Assembly (NCBI RefSeq): GCF_001277235.1
Contig: NZ_CP012266.1
Coordinates: forward strand, 434,001 to 498,000
From: Cronobacter dublinensis subsp. dublinensis LMG 23823
Lineage (GTDB): Bacteria; Pseudomonadota; Gammaproteobacteria; Enterobacterales; Enterobacteriaceae
Length of the DNA: 64,000 nt
Direction of reading: 5' to 3'
A model generated the notes under the pieces. The model was not told the DNA's origin. It did no database searches and saw nothing but the letters and a program-made list of their open reading frames with translations. Numbering within the stretch: the first letter of the stretch is position 1; every line of letters begins with the position of its first letter. The position numbers and the translations under genes are program-made. Below are positions 54,169 to 62,653 of this stretch, piece by piece.

Positions 54169-56077
54169 ATTCGAAACCACTTTTACTGATCTGGGCCTGA
54201 AGGCTCCTATCCTTGAAGCCCTTAACGATCTGGGTTACGAAAAACCATCTCCAATCCAGGCAGAATGTATTCCGCATCTGCTGGGTGGTCGCGACGTTCT
54301 GGGTATGGCCCAGACCGGTAGCGGCAAAACGGCAGCGTTCTCTTTACCGCTGCTTCACAACATTGACGAAACCCTGCGCGCGCCGCAGATCCTCGTGCTG
54401 GCACCGACCCGCGAACTGGCGGTTCAGGTTGCTGAAGCCATGACGGATTTCTCTAAACATATGCATGGCGTAAACGTCGTGGCCCTGTACGGTGGCCAGC
54501 GTTATGACGTGCAGCTGCGCGCACTGCGCCAGGGCCCGCAGATTGTGGTCGGTACGCCGGGCCGTCTGCTGGATCACCTCAAGCGCGGTACGCTGGATCT
54601 TTCTAACCTGAAAGGTCTGGTCCTGGACGAAGCCGATGAAATGCTGCGTATGGGCTTCATCGAAGACGTCGAAACTATCATGGCGCAGATCCCGGCTGAA
54701 CATCAGACCGCGCTGTTCTCCGCGACCATGCCGGAAGCGATTCGTCGCATTACCCGCCGCTTTATGAAAGAGCCGCAGGAAGTGCGCATTCAGTCCAGCG
54801 TTACCACGCGCCCGGACATCAGCCAGAGCTACTGGTCTGTGTACGGTATGCGTAAAAACGAAGCGCTGGTGCGTTTCCTTGAAGCGGAAGATTTTGACGC
54901 GGCGATTATTTTCGTGCGCACCAAAAACGCGACCCTGGAAGTGGCTGAAGCGCTGGAGCGCAGCGGTTACAACAGCGCCGCGCTGAACGGTGACATGAAC
55001 CAGGCGCTGCGTGAGCAAACGCTGGAGCGTCTGAAAGACGGTCGTCTGGATATCCTGATCGCAACCGACGTTGCGGCACGTGGTCTGGACGTTGAGCGTA
55101 TCAGCCTGGTCGTAAACTACGATATCCCGATGGATTCCGAGTCTTACGTTCACCGTATCGGCCGTACCGGTCGTGCGGGTCGTGCTGGCCGTGCGCTGCT
55201 GTTCGTTGAGAACCGCGAGCGTCGTCTGCTGCGCAACATCGAGCGCACCATGAAGCTCACCATTCCGGAAGTTGAGCTGCCGAACGCAGAGCTGCTCGGC
55301 AAACGCCGTCTGGAAAAATTCGCCGCGAAAGTACAGCAGCAGCTGGAAAGCAGCGATCTGGACCAGTACCGCGCGCTGCTGACCAAGCTTCAGCCGGAAG
55401 GCGAGCTGGATGTGGAAACGCTGGCTGCCGCGCTGCTGAAAATGGCGCAGGGCGAACGTCCGCTGATCCTGCCGCCGGATGCGCCGATGCGTCCGAAACG
55501 CGAATTCCGCGACCGTGACGATCGTTTCGAGCGTCGTGGTGACCGCAATGAGCGTGGTCCGCGCAGCGACCGTAACGGCGGTGAAGAACGTCCGCGTCGT
55601 GAGCGTCGTGACGCAGGCGACATGGAGCTGTACCGCATTGAAGTGGGCCGTGATGATGGCGTTGAAGTGCGTCACATCGTGGGCGCTATCGCCAACGAAG
55701 GCGACATCAGCAGCCGTTACATTGGTAACATCAAGCTGTTTGCGTCGCACTCCACGATCGAACTGCCGAAAGGCATGCCGACGGAAGTGCTGCAGCACTT
55801 CACCCGCACGCGTATTCTGAACAAGCCGATGAATATGCAACTGATGGGCGATGCACAGCCGCGTGGCGATCGTCGTCCTGCTGGCGGTGGCCGTGGTTTC
55901 GGCGGTGAACGTCGCGAAGGCGGCGAGCGTCGTGAAGGCGGTCGCAGCGAAGGTCGTCGTTTCAGCGGCGAACGTCGTGAAGGCGGCGGTCGTAGCTTCG
56001 GCGGCGAGCGTCGTGAAGGTGGCCGCGGCCCGCGTCGTGAAGATGCAACCGGTCGTCGTCGCTTCAGCGATGCATAA
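54161..56077 (+). CDS. deaD: ATP-dependent RNA helicase DeaD (CsdA)
   Basis: Cold-shock DEAD-box helicase for ribosome assembly and mRNA decay. The start MAEFETTFTDLG at 54161 gives 638 residues (E. coli 629). Motifs: Q motif, AQTGSGKT (50-57), PTRELA, DEAD (LVLDEADEML), SAT, and HRIGRTGRAGR. A C-terminal RNA-binding domain follows, then a long Arg/Gly-rich tail with repeated GERREGG units (about residues 575-630), longer than in E. coli. The long ORF upstream of 54161 overlaps yrbN in another frame. Confidence 0.98.
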   Translation: MAEFETTFTDLGLKAPILEALNDLGYEKPSPIQAECIPHLLGGRDVLGMAQTGSGKTAAFSLPLLHNIDETLRAPQILVLAPTRELAVQVAEAMTDFSKHMHGVNVVALYGGQRYDVQLRALRQGPQIVVGTPGRLLDHLKRGTLDLSNLKGLVLDEADEMLRMGFIEDVETIMAQIPAEHQTALFSATMPEAIRRITRRFMKEPQEVRIQSSVTTRPDISQSYWSVYGMRKNEALVRFLEAEDFDAAIIFVRTKNATLEVAEALERSGYNSAALNGDMNQALREQTLERLKDGRLDILIATDVAARGLDVERISLVVNYDIPMDSESYVHRIGRTGRAGRAGRALLFVENRERRLLRNIERTMKLTIPEVELPNAELLGKRRLEKFAAKVQQQLESSDLDQYRALLTKLQPEGELDVETLAAALLKMAQGERPLILPPDAPMRPKREFRDRDDRFERRGDRNERGPRSDRNGGEERPRRERRDAGDMELYRIEVGRDDGVEVRHIVGAIANEGDISSRYIGNIKLFASHSTIELPKGMPTEVLQHFTRTRILNKPMNMQLMGDAQPRGDRRPAGGGRGFGGERREGGERREGGRSEGRRFSGERREGGGRSFGGERREGGRGPRREDATGRRRFSDA

Positions 56078-56093
56078 GCACCGTTAATCTGAT

Positions 56094-56126
56094 AAAAAAG
56101 CCCCGACCTGTTCGGGGCTTTTTTTA
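56094..56126 (+). terminator. Rho-independent terminator after deaD
   Basis: AAAAAAGCCCCGA-cctgt-TCGGGGCTTTTTTT, 16 bases past the deaD stop. It separates deaD from the tnaC-tnaA module. Confidence 0.92.
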
Positions 56127-56183
56127 TGGGCCGAGGTTAACAACTTTGGTTTATTGAACGTTTTTTAGCTGACATTGTTCTTT

Positions 56184-56225
56184 TGTGGAATCAGTCACGG
56201 ATAAATATCCATTAACGGATATTTT
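56184..56225 (+). promoter_or_regulatory. CRP-dependent promoter of tnaC-tnaA
   Basis: TGTGG-AATCAG-TCACG (56184-56199) is a CRP palindrome with two mismatches. A -10-like TATTTT lies at 56220-56225 and no -35 is seen. The start would be near 56232, putting the CRP centre at about -41, a class II arrangement. The E. coli tna promoter also depends on CRP, so catabolite control of tryptophanase is conserved in principle. Confidence 0.65.
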
Positions 56226-56257
56226 TAACAGACCTGTAACCCGCAGAGGACGATGTA

Positions 56258-56356
56258 ATGAATGTGTTGTCTCTGTCGTATCGACTCATTCAGCGAGGCG
56301 GCCTGAACGCCTGGTATAATCTGGATCACCGCATTTCTGAAGATTTCCCGCGTTAA
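56258..56356 (+). CDS. tnaC: Tryptophanase leader peptide TnaC
   Basis: A 32-residue ORF with AGAGGA upstream, 114 bases before tnaA. It contains Trp19-Tyr-Asn-Leu-Asp23 and Pro31. The spacing W to D (+4) and W to P (+12) is the same as W12, D16 and P24 of E. coli TnaC, the residues needed for tryptophan-dependent arrest in the ribosome tunnel. Here Pro31 is followed by one Arg and then TAA, whereas E. coli ends at Pro24-UGA. By analogy, tryptophan would stall the ribosome and block Rho, turning on tnaA. The sequence shows the peptide clearly; the mechanism is inferred. Confidence 0.88.
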   Translation: MNVLSLSYRLIQRGGLNAWYNLDHRISEDFPR

Positions 56357-56470
56357 TACTTCTCCGCATTTTTTAAACCTTCTTTTTTAAAAATCATTGC
56401 CCCGGCGGGTAAGGCCTTTCTGACACTGTTATTCAGGCCGCCTGCGGGCGACGCATGCCGGAGAATTAAC
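56357..56470 (+). promoter_or_regulatory. tnaC-tnaA attenuation spacer
   Basis: The 114-base spacer is pyrimidine-rich just after the tnaC stop (ACTTCTCCGCATTTTTTAAA, then CCTTCTTTTTTAAA), which suits a Rho loading (rut) site. It is about half the length of the E. coli spacer. No intrinsic terminator hairpin with a T run was seen, in line with Rho-dependent attenuation. Confidence 0.5.
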
Positions 56471-57859
56471 ATGAAACGTATTCCTGAGCCTTTTCGTATT
56501 AAAATGGTTGAGACCATTCGCATGACTACCTGGCAGGATCGCGTAAACGCGCTGGAAGCGGCGGGTTACAATCCCTTTTTATTAAACAGTCAGGATGTCT
56601 ATATCGATCTGCTGACCGATTCCGGAACGGGCGCCATGAGCGACCGCCAGTGGGCGGGGCTGATGATGGGCGATGAAGCCTACGCCGGGTCGCGCAACTA
56701 TCAGCATCTGTGCGAAAAAGTAAAAGAGATTATCGGTTATCCGTACACCATTCCCACCCATCAGGGCCGCGGCGCGGAGCAGATCCTTTTTCCGAGCCTG
56801 ATAGCCAGAATTCAGTCCCGCCGCCCGGTGTTTATTTCAAACTTTCATTTTGATACGACCGCGGCGCACGTGGAATTAAACGGCGCCCGCGCCATTAACG
56901 TCGTAACGCCGAAAGCGTTTGATACTGTCTCCTGGTACGACTGGAAAGGCAATTTTGATATTGACCAGCTCAACGCCACTATTCAGGGGCATGGCGCGGA
57001 AAACGTCGCGGCCATTATTACTACGGTGACCTGTAATAGCAGTGGCGGGCAGCCGGTCTCGATGCAGAATATGCGCGAAGTGTATGAGATTGCGCGTAAG
57101 CATAATATTCCGGTAGTCATCGACTCGGCGCGGTTCTGTGAAAACGCCTGGTTTATTAAGCAGCGCGAGCCGGGATATGAAAATAAAAGCGTGAAGGAAA
57201 TTATTCGCGAGATGTACCAGTATGGCGACATGCTCACGATGTCCGCCAAAAAAGATCCGATGGTGAATATTGGCGGTCTGTGCTGCTTCCGGGAAGATGA
57301 AGCGCTGTTTAACGATGTGCGTATCCGCTGCGTGCCGATGGAGGGCTTTGTCACCTACGGCGGGCTGGCGGGGCGCGATATGGAAGCGCTGGCGATTGGG
57401 CTTGAAGAGGGCACTAACGAAGATTTCCTGGCTTACCGTATTAATCAGGTGGAATACCTCGGCGAGCGGCTGCGCGCGGGCGATATTCCGATCCAGTACC
57501 CCACCGGCGGTCACGCGGTATTTGTCGACGCGAAACTTCTGCTGCCGCACATTCCCCCCGAGCAGTTCCCGGCGCACGCGCTTAACAACGAACTCTACCT
57601 GGAGGCAGGGATCCGCAGCGTGGAGATCGGCTCGCTGCTGCTGGGCCGCGACCCGCAGACCGGCCTGCAAAAACCTTCGCCGATGGAGCTGCTGCGCCTG
57701 ACCATTCCGCGCCGTGTCTACACCAATGACCACATGGACTACATCGCCGACGCGCTGATAAGCGTGAAGCAACGGGCGAGCAAAATCAAAGGGCTGACCT
57801 TCACCTATGAGCCGCCCGTGTTGCGCCACTTCGTCGCCCGGCTCAAACCGGTCGCCTGA
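56471..57859 (+). CDS. tnaA: Tryptophanase (tryptophan indole-lyase)
   Basis: PLP enzyme that cleaves tryptophan to indole, pyruvate and ammonia. It has 462 residues with CCGGAG upstream. The PLP lysine is Lys261 in MSAKKD. Tryptophanase rather than tyrosine phenol-lyase is indicated by RSVEIGSLLLGR (tyrosine phenol-lyase has Arg in the SMERG position) and by His453 in VLRHF (Phe in tyrosine phenol-lyase). Whole-length patterns such as EPFRIKMVE, SNFHFDTTAAHVELNG and RCVPMEGFVTYGGLAGRDM resemble Proteus tryptophanase more than E. coli TnaA. It is inserted between deaD and mtr. Confidence 0.93.
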   Translation: MKRIPEPFRIKMVETIRMTTWQDRVNALEAAGYNPFLLNSQDVYIDLLTDSGTGAMSDRQWAGLMMGDEAYAGSRNYQHLCEKVKEIIGYPYTIPTHQGRGAEQILFPSLIARIQSRRPVFISNFHFDTTAAHVELNGARAINVVTPKAFDTVSWYDWKGNFDIDQLNATIQGHGAENVAAIITTVTCNSSGGQPVSMQNMREVYEIARKHNIPVVIDSARFCENAWFIKQREPGYENKSVKEIIREMYQYGDMLTMSAKKDPMVNIGGLCCFREDEALFNDVRIRCVPMEGFVTYGGLAGRDMEALAIGLEEGTNEDFLAYRINQVEYLGERLRAGDIPIQYPTGGHAVFVDAKLLLPHIPPEQFPAHALNNELYLEAGIRSVEIGSLLLGRDPQTGLQKPSPMELLRLTIPRRVYTNDHMDYIADALISVKQRASKIKGLTFTYEPPVLRHFVARLKPVA

Positions 57860-57867
57860 TCCTCACC

Positions 57868-57886
57868 GGGCGCGCGGCGCGCGCCC
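57868..57886 (+). repeat. GC-only hairpin after tnaA
   Basis: GGGCGCGC-ggc-GCGCGCCC: eight perfect GC pairs with a three-base loop, nine bases past the tnaA stop, without a T run. It may protect the tnaA 3' end; it would not by itself stop transcription, so some read-through to mtr is possible. Confidence 0.6.
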
Positions 57887-58008
57887 TCTGTGCCGTCGCG
57901 AGCATCGCGTGCTGCGCCAGCAGATAGTGGTTGATTAATAAGCTACTGAACAGCGACAACCCAGCGAAATACGTCACGATCCGTATAAGGTATGATTTTT
58001 TCTCCTTT

Positions 58009-58031
58009 TTGTACTCCTGTACTGGTACAAT
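58009..58031 (+). promoter_or_regulatory. mtr promoter/operator, probable TrpR site
   Basis: TTGTACTCCTGTACTGGTAC (58009-58028) contains repeated GTACT and a GTAC...GTAC symmetry, and it overlaps a TACAAT -10 box (58026-58031). The E. coli mtr operator, bound by TrpR with tryptophan, has nearly the same layout. No good -35 is present, which fits activation by TyrR, but I found no clear TyrR box. Confidence 0.65.
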
Positions 58032-58067
58032 GAATCGTCCGGGTAACCTTTTTCACAGGAAAGCATT

Positions 58068-59312
58068 ATGGCCACACTTATCGCCCGCAGCGCGTCGCCT
58101 TCACTGGTCAGCGGCGTTGTGATCATCGCCGGTACGATTATCGGCGCGGGAATGTTCTCTCTGCCCGTGGTGATGTCCGGGGCGTGGTTTTTCTGGTCGC
58201 TGCTCGCCTTGCTGTTTACCTGGTTTTGCATGCTCCATTCGGGGCTGATGCTGCTTGAAGCCAACCTCAACTACCATATCGGCGCGAGCTTCGACACCAT
58301 GACCCGTGACCTGCTCGGTAACGGCTGGAACGTGGTCAATGGCGCGGCTGTCGCCTTTGTGCTTTACATTCTGACGTACGCCTATATCTCGGCCAGCGGT
58401 TCGGTTATCCACCACACGCTTGCCGGCATGGCGATTGATATACCCGCGCGTCTGGCGGGGTTTGGCTTCGCTCTCGTTGTTGCGTTTATCGTCTGGCTCT
58501 CCACCAGCGCGGTCAGCCGGATGACGGCGATTGTGCTTGGCGGCAAGGTCATCACCTTTTTCCTGACGTTCGGCGGGCTGCTGGGCCATGTTGAGCCTGC
58601 GACGCTATTCAACACGCTGGAGGCGAGCCCGAGCTACACGCCTTATGTGCTGATGACGCTGCCGTTTTGCCTGGCGTCATTCGGCTACCACGGCAACGTG
58701 CCAAGCCTGATGAAATATTACGGCAAGGAGCCCGGCACGATTATTCGCTGTCTGGTCTGGGGAACGCTGATTGCGCTGGCGCTGTACGCCGTCTGGCTGC
58801 TGGCGACGATGGGCAATATTCCGCGCCCGGAATTTATCGGCATCGCGAAAGCGGGCGGCAATATCGATGTGCTGGTGAGCGCGCTGAGCGACGTGCTGAA
58901 CAGTCGGACACTCGACGTGCTGCTGATTGTGTTTTCTAACTTCGCGGTGGCAAGCTCGTTTCTGGGCGTCACGCTGGGGTTATTTGACTATCTGGCCGAT
59001 CTCTTCGGGTTTGACGATTCACCGCGCGGACGGCTGAAAACCGCGCTGCTGACGTTCCTGCCGCCGATGGCGGGGGGGCTGCTGTGGCCGAACGGGTTTC
59101 TCTATGCGATTGGCTATGCGGGGCTCGCGGCGACAATCTGGGCGGCTATTGTGCCTGCGTTGCTGGCGCGCGCGTCACGTCAACGCTTCGGCAGCCCGCG
59201 CTTTCGCGTCTGGGGCGGCAACGGCATGATTGCGCTGATCCTGCTTTTCGGGCTGGGCAATGCGCTGGTGCATTTGCTTTCAAGCTTTAACCTGCTGCCG
59301 GTCTATCAGTGA
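58068..59312 (+). CDS. mtr: Tryptophan-specific permease Mtr
   Basis: High-affinity tryptophan (and indole) transporter of the aromatic amino acid permease family, 414 residues like E. coli Mtr and clearly closer to Mtr than to TnaB. About eleven transmembrane helices; family signatures GTIIGAGMFSLPVVMSGAWF and LPFCLASFGYHGNVPSL are intact, and the C-terminus SSFNLLPVYQ matches E. coli. AGGAAA precedes the ATG. In E. coli it follows deaD directly; here tnaC-tnaA lies between, so the uptake and breakdown genes for tryptophan are adjacent. Confidence 0.96.
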   Translation: MATLIARSASPSLVSGVVIIAGTIIGAGMFSLPVVMSGAWFFWSLLALLFTWFCMLHSGLMLLEANLNYHIGASFDTMTRDLLGNGWNVVNGAAVAFVLYILTYAYISASGSVIHHTLAGMAIDIPARLAGFGFALVVAFIVWLSTSAVSRMTAIVLGGKVITFFLTFGGLLGHVEPATLFNTLEASPSYTPYVLMTLPFCLASFGYHGNVPSLMKYYGKEPGTIIRCLVWGTLIALALYAVWLLATMGNIPRPEFIGIAKAGGNIDVLVSALSDVLNSRTLDVLLIVFSNFAVASSFLGVTLGLFDYLADLFGFDDSPRGRLKTALLTFLPPMAGGLLWPNGFLYAIGYAGLAATIWAAIVPALLARASRQRFGSPRFRVWGGNGMIALILLFGLGNALVHLLSSFNLLPVYQ

Positions 59313-59325
59313 CCTGCGCGGGTGT

Positions 59326-59349
59326 CGCCCTCTCCTGCGGGAGAGGGCG
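59326..59349. repeat. Palindrome between convergent mtr and yhbW
   Basis: CGCCCTCTC-ctgcgg-GAGAGGGCG: a nine-base-pair stem in the 47-base gap between the two stops. This type of extragenic palindrome recurs in enterobacterial genomes between convergent genes. It has no T run, so it is at best a weak bidirectional terminator. Confidence 0.6.
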
Positions 59350-59359
59350 GGTAAGGCCA

Positions 59360-60370
59360 TTAGTTGAGTAATTCCTCTCGCACCTGCATGGCGAGATCAA
59401 ACGAATGCAGGCGCGCTTCGTGGTCGAAAATCTGGCCGTTAACCATGATTTCGTCCGCGTCGGTTTCTCGCAGCACCGACAATAGCCCGTGGCGGACTTT
59501 CGCTTTATCACCCACCAGCGACATGCTGAGCGCCTGTGCAACCCCGTACTGCTCCGCCGGGCTCCAGAAGCTTTCCATCGACTCAATCGGCGGCGGCAGC
59601 TGGCCGGTTTCGCCACGGCGCAGCTTCACAAATGCCTGCTGCATCGAGGTGAAGAGAAACTCCGCGTCGCGGTTACTGTCGGCGGCGACGATGTTAATGC
59701 AGACCATCGCGTACGGTTTCTCCAGCCGTTCCGAGGGCTGGAAATGCGCGCGGTAGAGATGCAGCGCCTGGAAGAGCATATCCGGCGCGAAATGCGAGGC
59801 GAACGCGAACGGCAGGCCCATCTGCGCGGCGAGCTGCGCGCTGTAGAGGCTGGAGCCCAGCAGCCATACCGGAAGCTTCGCGCCGTAACCAGGCACCGGG
59901 CGCACCGCCGGGCTCGGATCGCGGGCGTCGAACCAGTCCGTCAGCTCTTTCACATCGCGCGGAAAGTTGTCGATATCGTTATTCATATTGCGGCGCAGCG
60001 CCATCATCGTGCGCTGATCGCTGCCCGGCGCGCGTCCCAGGCCCAGCTCGATGCGGCCCGGATAGAGCGCGTCGAGCGTGCCGAACTGTTCAGCTATCAC
60101 CAGCGGCGCATGGTTTGGTAGCATCACGCCGCCGGAGCCAAGGCGCAGCGTCGTGGTATTGGCGGCGAGATAACCAATCAGCACCGACGTCGCGGCGCTG
60201 GCGATGCCGGTCATATTATGATGCTCCGCCAGCCAGTAGCGATCATAGCCGCGCTTTTCCGCGAGGCGCGCTAAATCGAGCGAGTGATGGAACGCCTCAC
60301 GGGCGGAGGAGCCTTGCGGGATCGGCGCGAGATCGAGCACCGAGAAAGGCACAACAGATTTATCAGACAT
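59360..60370 (-). CDS. yhbW: Luciferase-like monooxygenase YhbW
   Basis: Flavin-dependent LLM-class protein of 336 residues with the F420/FMN TIM-barrel pattern: SVLDLAPIPQGSSAREAF at the N-terminus, WLAEHHNM and LELGLGRAPGSDQRT. Its substrate is unknown in E. coli. It lacks the beta-subunit partner of true luciferases and probably uses reduced flavin from a separate reductase. Convergent with mtr. Confidence 0.93.
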   Translation of the reverse strand: MSDKSVVPFSVLDLAPIPQGSSAREAFHHSLDLARLAEKRGYDRYWLAEHHNMTGIASAATSVLIGYLAANTTTLRLGSGGVMLPNHAPLVIAEQFGTLDALYPGRIELGLGRAPGSDQRTMMALRRNMNNDIDNFPRDVKELTDWFDARDPSPAVRPVPGYGAKLPVWLLGSSLYSAQLAAQMGLPFAFASHFAPDMLFQALHLYRAHFQPSERLEKPYAMVCINIVAADSNRDAEFLFTSMQQAFVKLRRGETGQLPPPIESMESFWSPAEQYGVAQALSMSLVGDKAKVRHGLLSVLRETDADEIMVNGQIFDHEARLHSFDLAMQVREELLN

Positions 60371-60522
60371 AACGGCTCACTTAATTACAGCATAGCTATC
60401 AGATTGAAGGTCTTCTTCCAGCCTGGCGCATTTCGGGGATTTTGCCCGCGGCCCGGCCGGAAAGCTGTCCATTCATACTGCATGAACTCATGCAAAATGC
60501 TGTTAACAAAGTGAGCCTTTTC

Positions 60523-61401
60523 TTATGCCTGCAGGGCCATCCCGGCGAGCCTGCGCCAGTAGCCGTTGCAGTCGCTGTGCGCGGCGAGCGGCAGCGGGGC
60601 GGTGCCCTTTTCATTGGCCCGGAATGTGTCGAGCACCGTGAGCGTCTCCATGCCCATCGGCGAGAGGCGCACCATATCCACCAGCCCGCTCATCGACGCG
60701 AGTTCATTGCCAAGGTTATAGACATAGCCGCTCATCGTCTGAATGCCGTTCAGCACAAAGACCTGGCTGTTCTCCTGCGAGCGCATACTGCGCCCGGTGG
60801 GGTATTTAATGCAGCAGGTTTCGCACTCGTCTTTCGGGCGGTCTTCTGAACGCGCGGTAAAGCAGCGGGCGGAGTAGGCGAGGGGCAGGTGGCCGTAGCT
60901 CAGCACTTCCACTTCAAACTTATCGCGGATGCCCAGCGCGTCGCACTGCTCAAGCAGGTTTACCAGCCAGTCGCGCGACAGCTCCACCGGCATACACCAG
61001 CGCGTCATGCCCTCTTTTAACAGCAGACGCAGCGTGACGGCGTTGTAGCAGTTCAGCGCATGACCGGCCACAAATGGCAGCCCGCGCTCCGCCGCCAGCC
61101 CCACGGCGCCGAAATCGTTGGCTTCAATCAGAAACTCGCCGTTGTCGATATACCGCTTCAGCTCGTTCAGCTCCGACGGCGCCTGGACGAGCGCCAGCGT
61201 CGAGAGCACTACCTGCTTGCCGCTGGCGGCGAGCGTTCTGGCGAGCGCCAGCCAGTCGGCGGCTTTGGTGTCGCGTCGTTTGCTGCACACCGCCTCGCCG
61301 AGATAAATCACATCGGCGCTGCTCTTCGCCGCCGCTTCATAAAAACTCTCCAGCGTGGCTTTCGGCCAGTAGTAGAGCACCGGCCCTAACGAATATTTCA
61401 C
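60523..61401 (-). CDS. ubiV: Anaerobic ubiquinone hydroxylation protein UbiV
   Basis: U32-family protein that, with UbiU, performs the O2-independent hydroxylations of ubiquinone synthesis. The GTG start at 61401 (KYSLGPVLYYWP follows) has AAGGAG six bases upstream and gives 292 residues, as in E. coli YhbV; the longer ORF begins within ubiU. The four cluster-binding cysteines are present: Cys39 in EAVCSKRR and the group CFTARSEDRPKDECETCC. It lies ten bases after ubiU. Confidence 0.96.
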   Translation of the reverse strand: MKYSLGPVLYYWPKATLESFYEAAAKSSADVIYLGEAVCSKRRDTKAADWLALARTLAASGKQVVLSTLALVQAPSELNELKRYIDNGEFLIEANDFGAVGLAAERGLPFVAGHALNCYNAVTLRLLLKEGMTRWCMPVELSRDWLVNLLEQCDALGIRDKFEVEVLSYGHLPLAYSARCFTARSEDRPKDECETCCIKYPTGRSMRSQENSQVFVLNGIQTMSGYVYNLGNELASMSGLVDMVRLSPMGMETLTVLDTFRANEKGTAPLPLAAHSDCNGYWRRLAGMALQA

Positions 61402-61411
61402 TCTGCTCTCC

Positions 61412-62407
61412 TTACTGCCATTTGCGGTGATACGCGCCAAGCGTCGTCTGGGTGCCTTCGGCCATCGCGCCGAGCGCGTCCATCCAGGCCGGCTGCGGCG
61501 CAAAGTGTTGCGGGTCGGCTTTGCAGCGGTCGATGGCCTGACGCCACACCTTCGCCACCTGGCTTACGTAGGCCGGGCTGCGCTGGCGGCCTTCGATTTT
61601 CACCGAGGCGATATTGGCCGCCAGCAGCTCCGGCAGCAGTTCCAGCGTATTAAGGCTGGTGGGCTCTTCGAGTGCGTGATAGCGCTGCCCGTCTACCAGA
61701 TAGCGGCCTTTGCACAGCGTCGGATAACCGGCGTTTTCGCCTTCCTTATAGCGGTCGATCAGCACGTCGTTGAGGCGCGATTCCAGCCCCTGGTCCGTCT
61801 GCTGCCAGCGCACAAAGCGGGCGGGCGAGCAGGCGCCTACGGTATTGGGCGATTCGCCGGTCAGGTAGGACGAGAGATAGCAGCGCCCCTCCGCCATAAT
61901 GCACAGGCTGCCGAAGGCGAATACTTCCAGCGGCACCGGCGTCACGCGCGCTAATTGTTTCACCTGATGAATGGATAACACGCGCGGCAGCACCACGCGG
62001 GCGACATCGAAATGACGCTGATAAAAGCGGATGGCGGCTTCATTAGTGGCGGACGCCTGCACCGACACATGGCGCTCCACGTGCGGGTAGCGCGTCGCGG
62101 CGTACTCCAGCATCGCGATATCGGCGAGGATCAGCGCATCGGCGCCAAGCTGGGCGGCCATATCCACCGCACGCTCCCAGCGGTCATAGCCGTCCGGGTG
62201 CGCGAAGGTATTGATAGCGATATGCAGTTTGCGGCCATGCTGATGCACATAGCTCACCGCATCCTGTAGTTTTTTCTCGGTAAAATTCAGGCCGGCGAAG
62301 TGGCGGGCGTTGGTATCGTCTTTCAGACCGATATAGACCGCATCCGCGCCATTATCGATGGCCGCCTTCAGAGCCGGAAGGTTACCGGCGGGGCAAAGCA
62401 ACTCCAT
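61412..62407 (-). CDS. ubiU: Anaerobic ubiquinone hydroxylation protein UbiU
   Basis: U32-family partner of UbiV (YhbU), 331 residues. The cysteines that hold the [4Fe-4S] cluster are retained: SLCIMAEGRCYLS (about 169 and 176), GACSPARF (193) and LCKGRYL (232). The N-terminal MELLCPAGNLPALKAAIDNG and DAVYIGLK are typical of the family. UbiU-UbiV are needed for ubiquinone under anoxia in E. coli together with UbiT. Divergent from ubiT. Confidence 0.96.
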   Translation of the reverse strand: MELLCPAGNLPALKAAIDNGADAVYIGLKDDTNARHFAGLNFTEKKLQDAVSYVHQHGRKLHIAINTFAHPDGYDRWERAVDMAAQLGADALILADIAMLEYAATRYPHVERHVSVQASATNEAAIRFYQRHFDVARVVLPRVLSIHQVKQLARVTPVPLEVFAFGSLCIMAEGRCYLSSYLTGESPNTVGACSPARFVRWQQTDQGLESRLNDVLIDRYKEGENAGYPTLCKGRYLVDGQRYHALEEPTSLNTLELLPELLAANIASVKIEGRQRSPAYVSQVAKVWRQAIDRCKADPQHFAPQPAWMDALGAMAEGTQTTLGAYHRKWQ

Positions 62408-62653
62408 AGCGTGTCCTGAAAATAAGGCAGGCCGCGTCGGGCCTGCGCGCTGCGCAAAGGCAGCGAAATTGTTAACGAACGGCGATTTTAGTTAACCCGT
62501 CCGCGACAATTTTTGATTTAAGGCAGCTAATGTCGTATTGATGGCATCTATAAAGGGGTACCCGCGAAGGCGCAAAGCTTGATTTGAGCCGCTATCTCAT
62601 CTGGCTGATATGGCACAATAACGGCCACTGTGATTTGGCAAGGAGAAAAGCCC

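Noticed and set aside
62408..62653. Possible FNR sites between ubiU and ubiT
   Set aside because: TTGAT half-sites occur (for example 62513 and 62538), but none has a matching ATCAA at the right spacing. FNR control is expected from E. coli but is not shown by this sequence.
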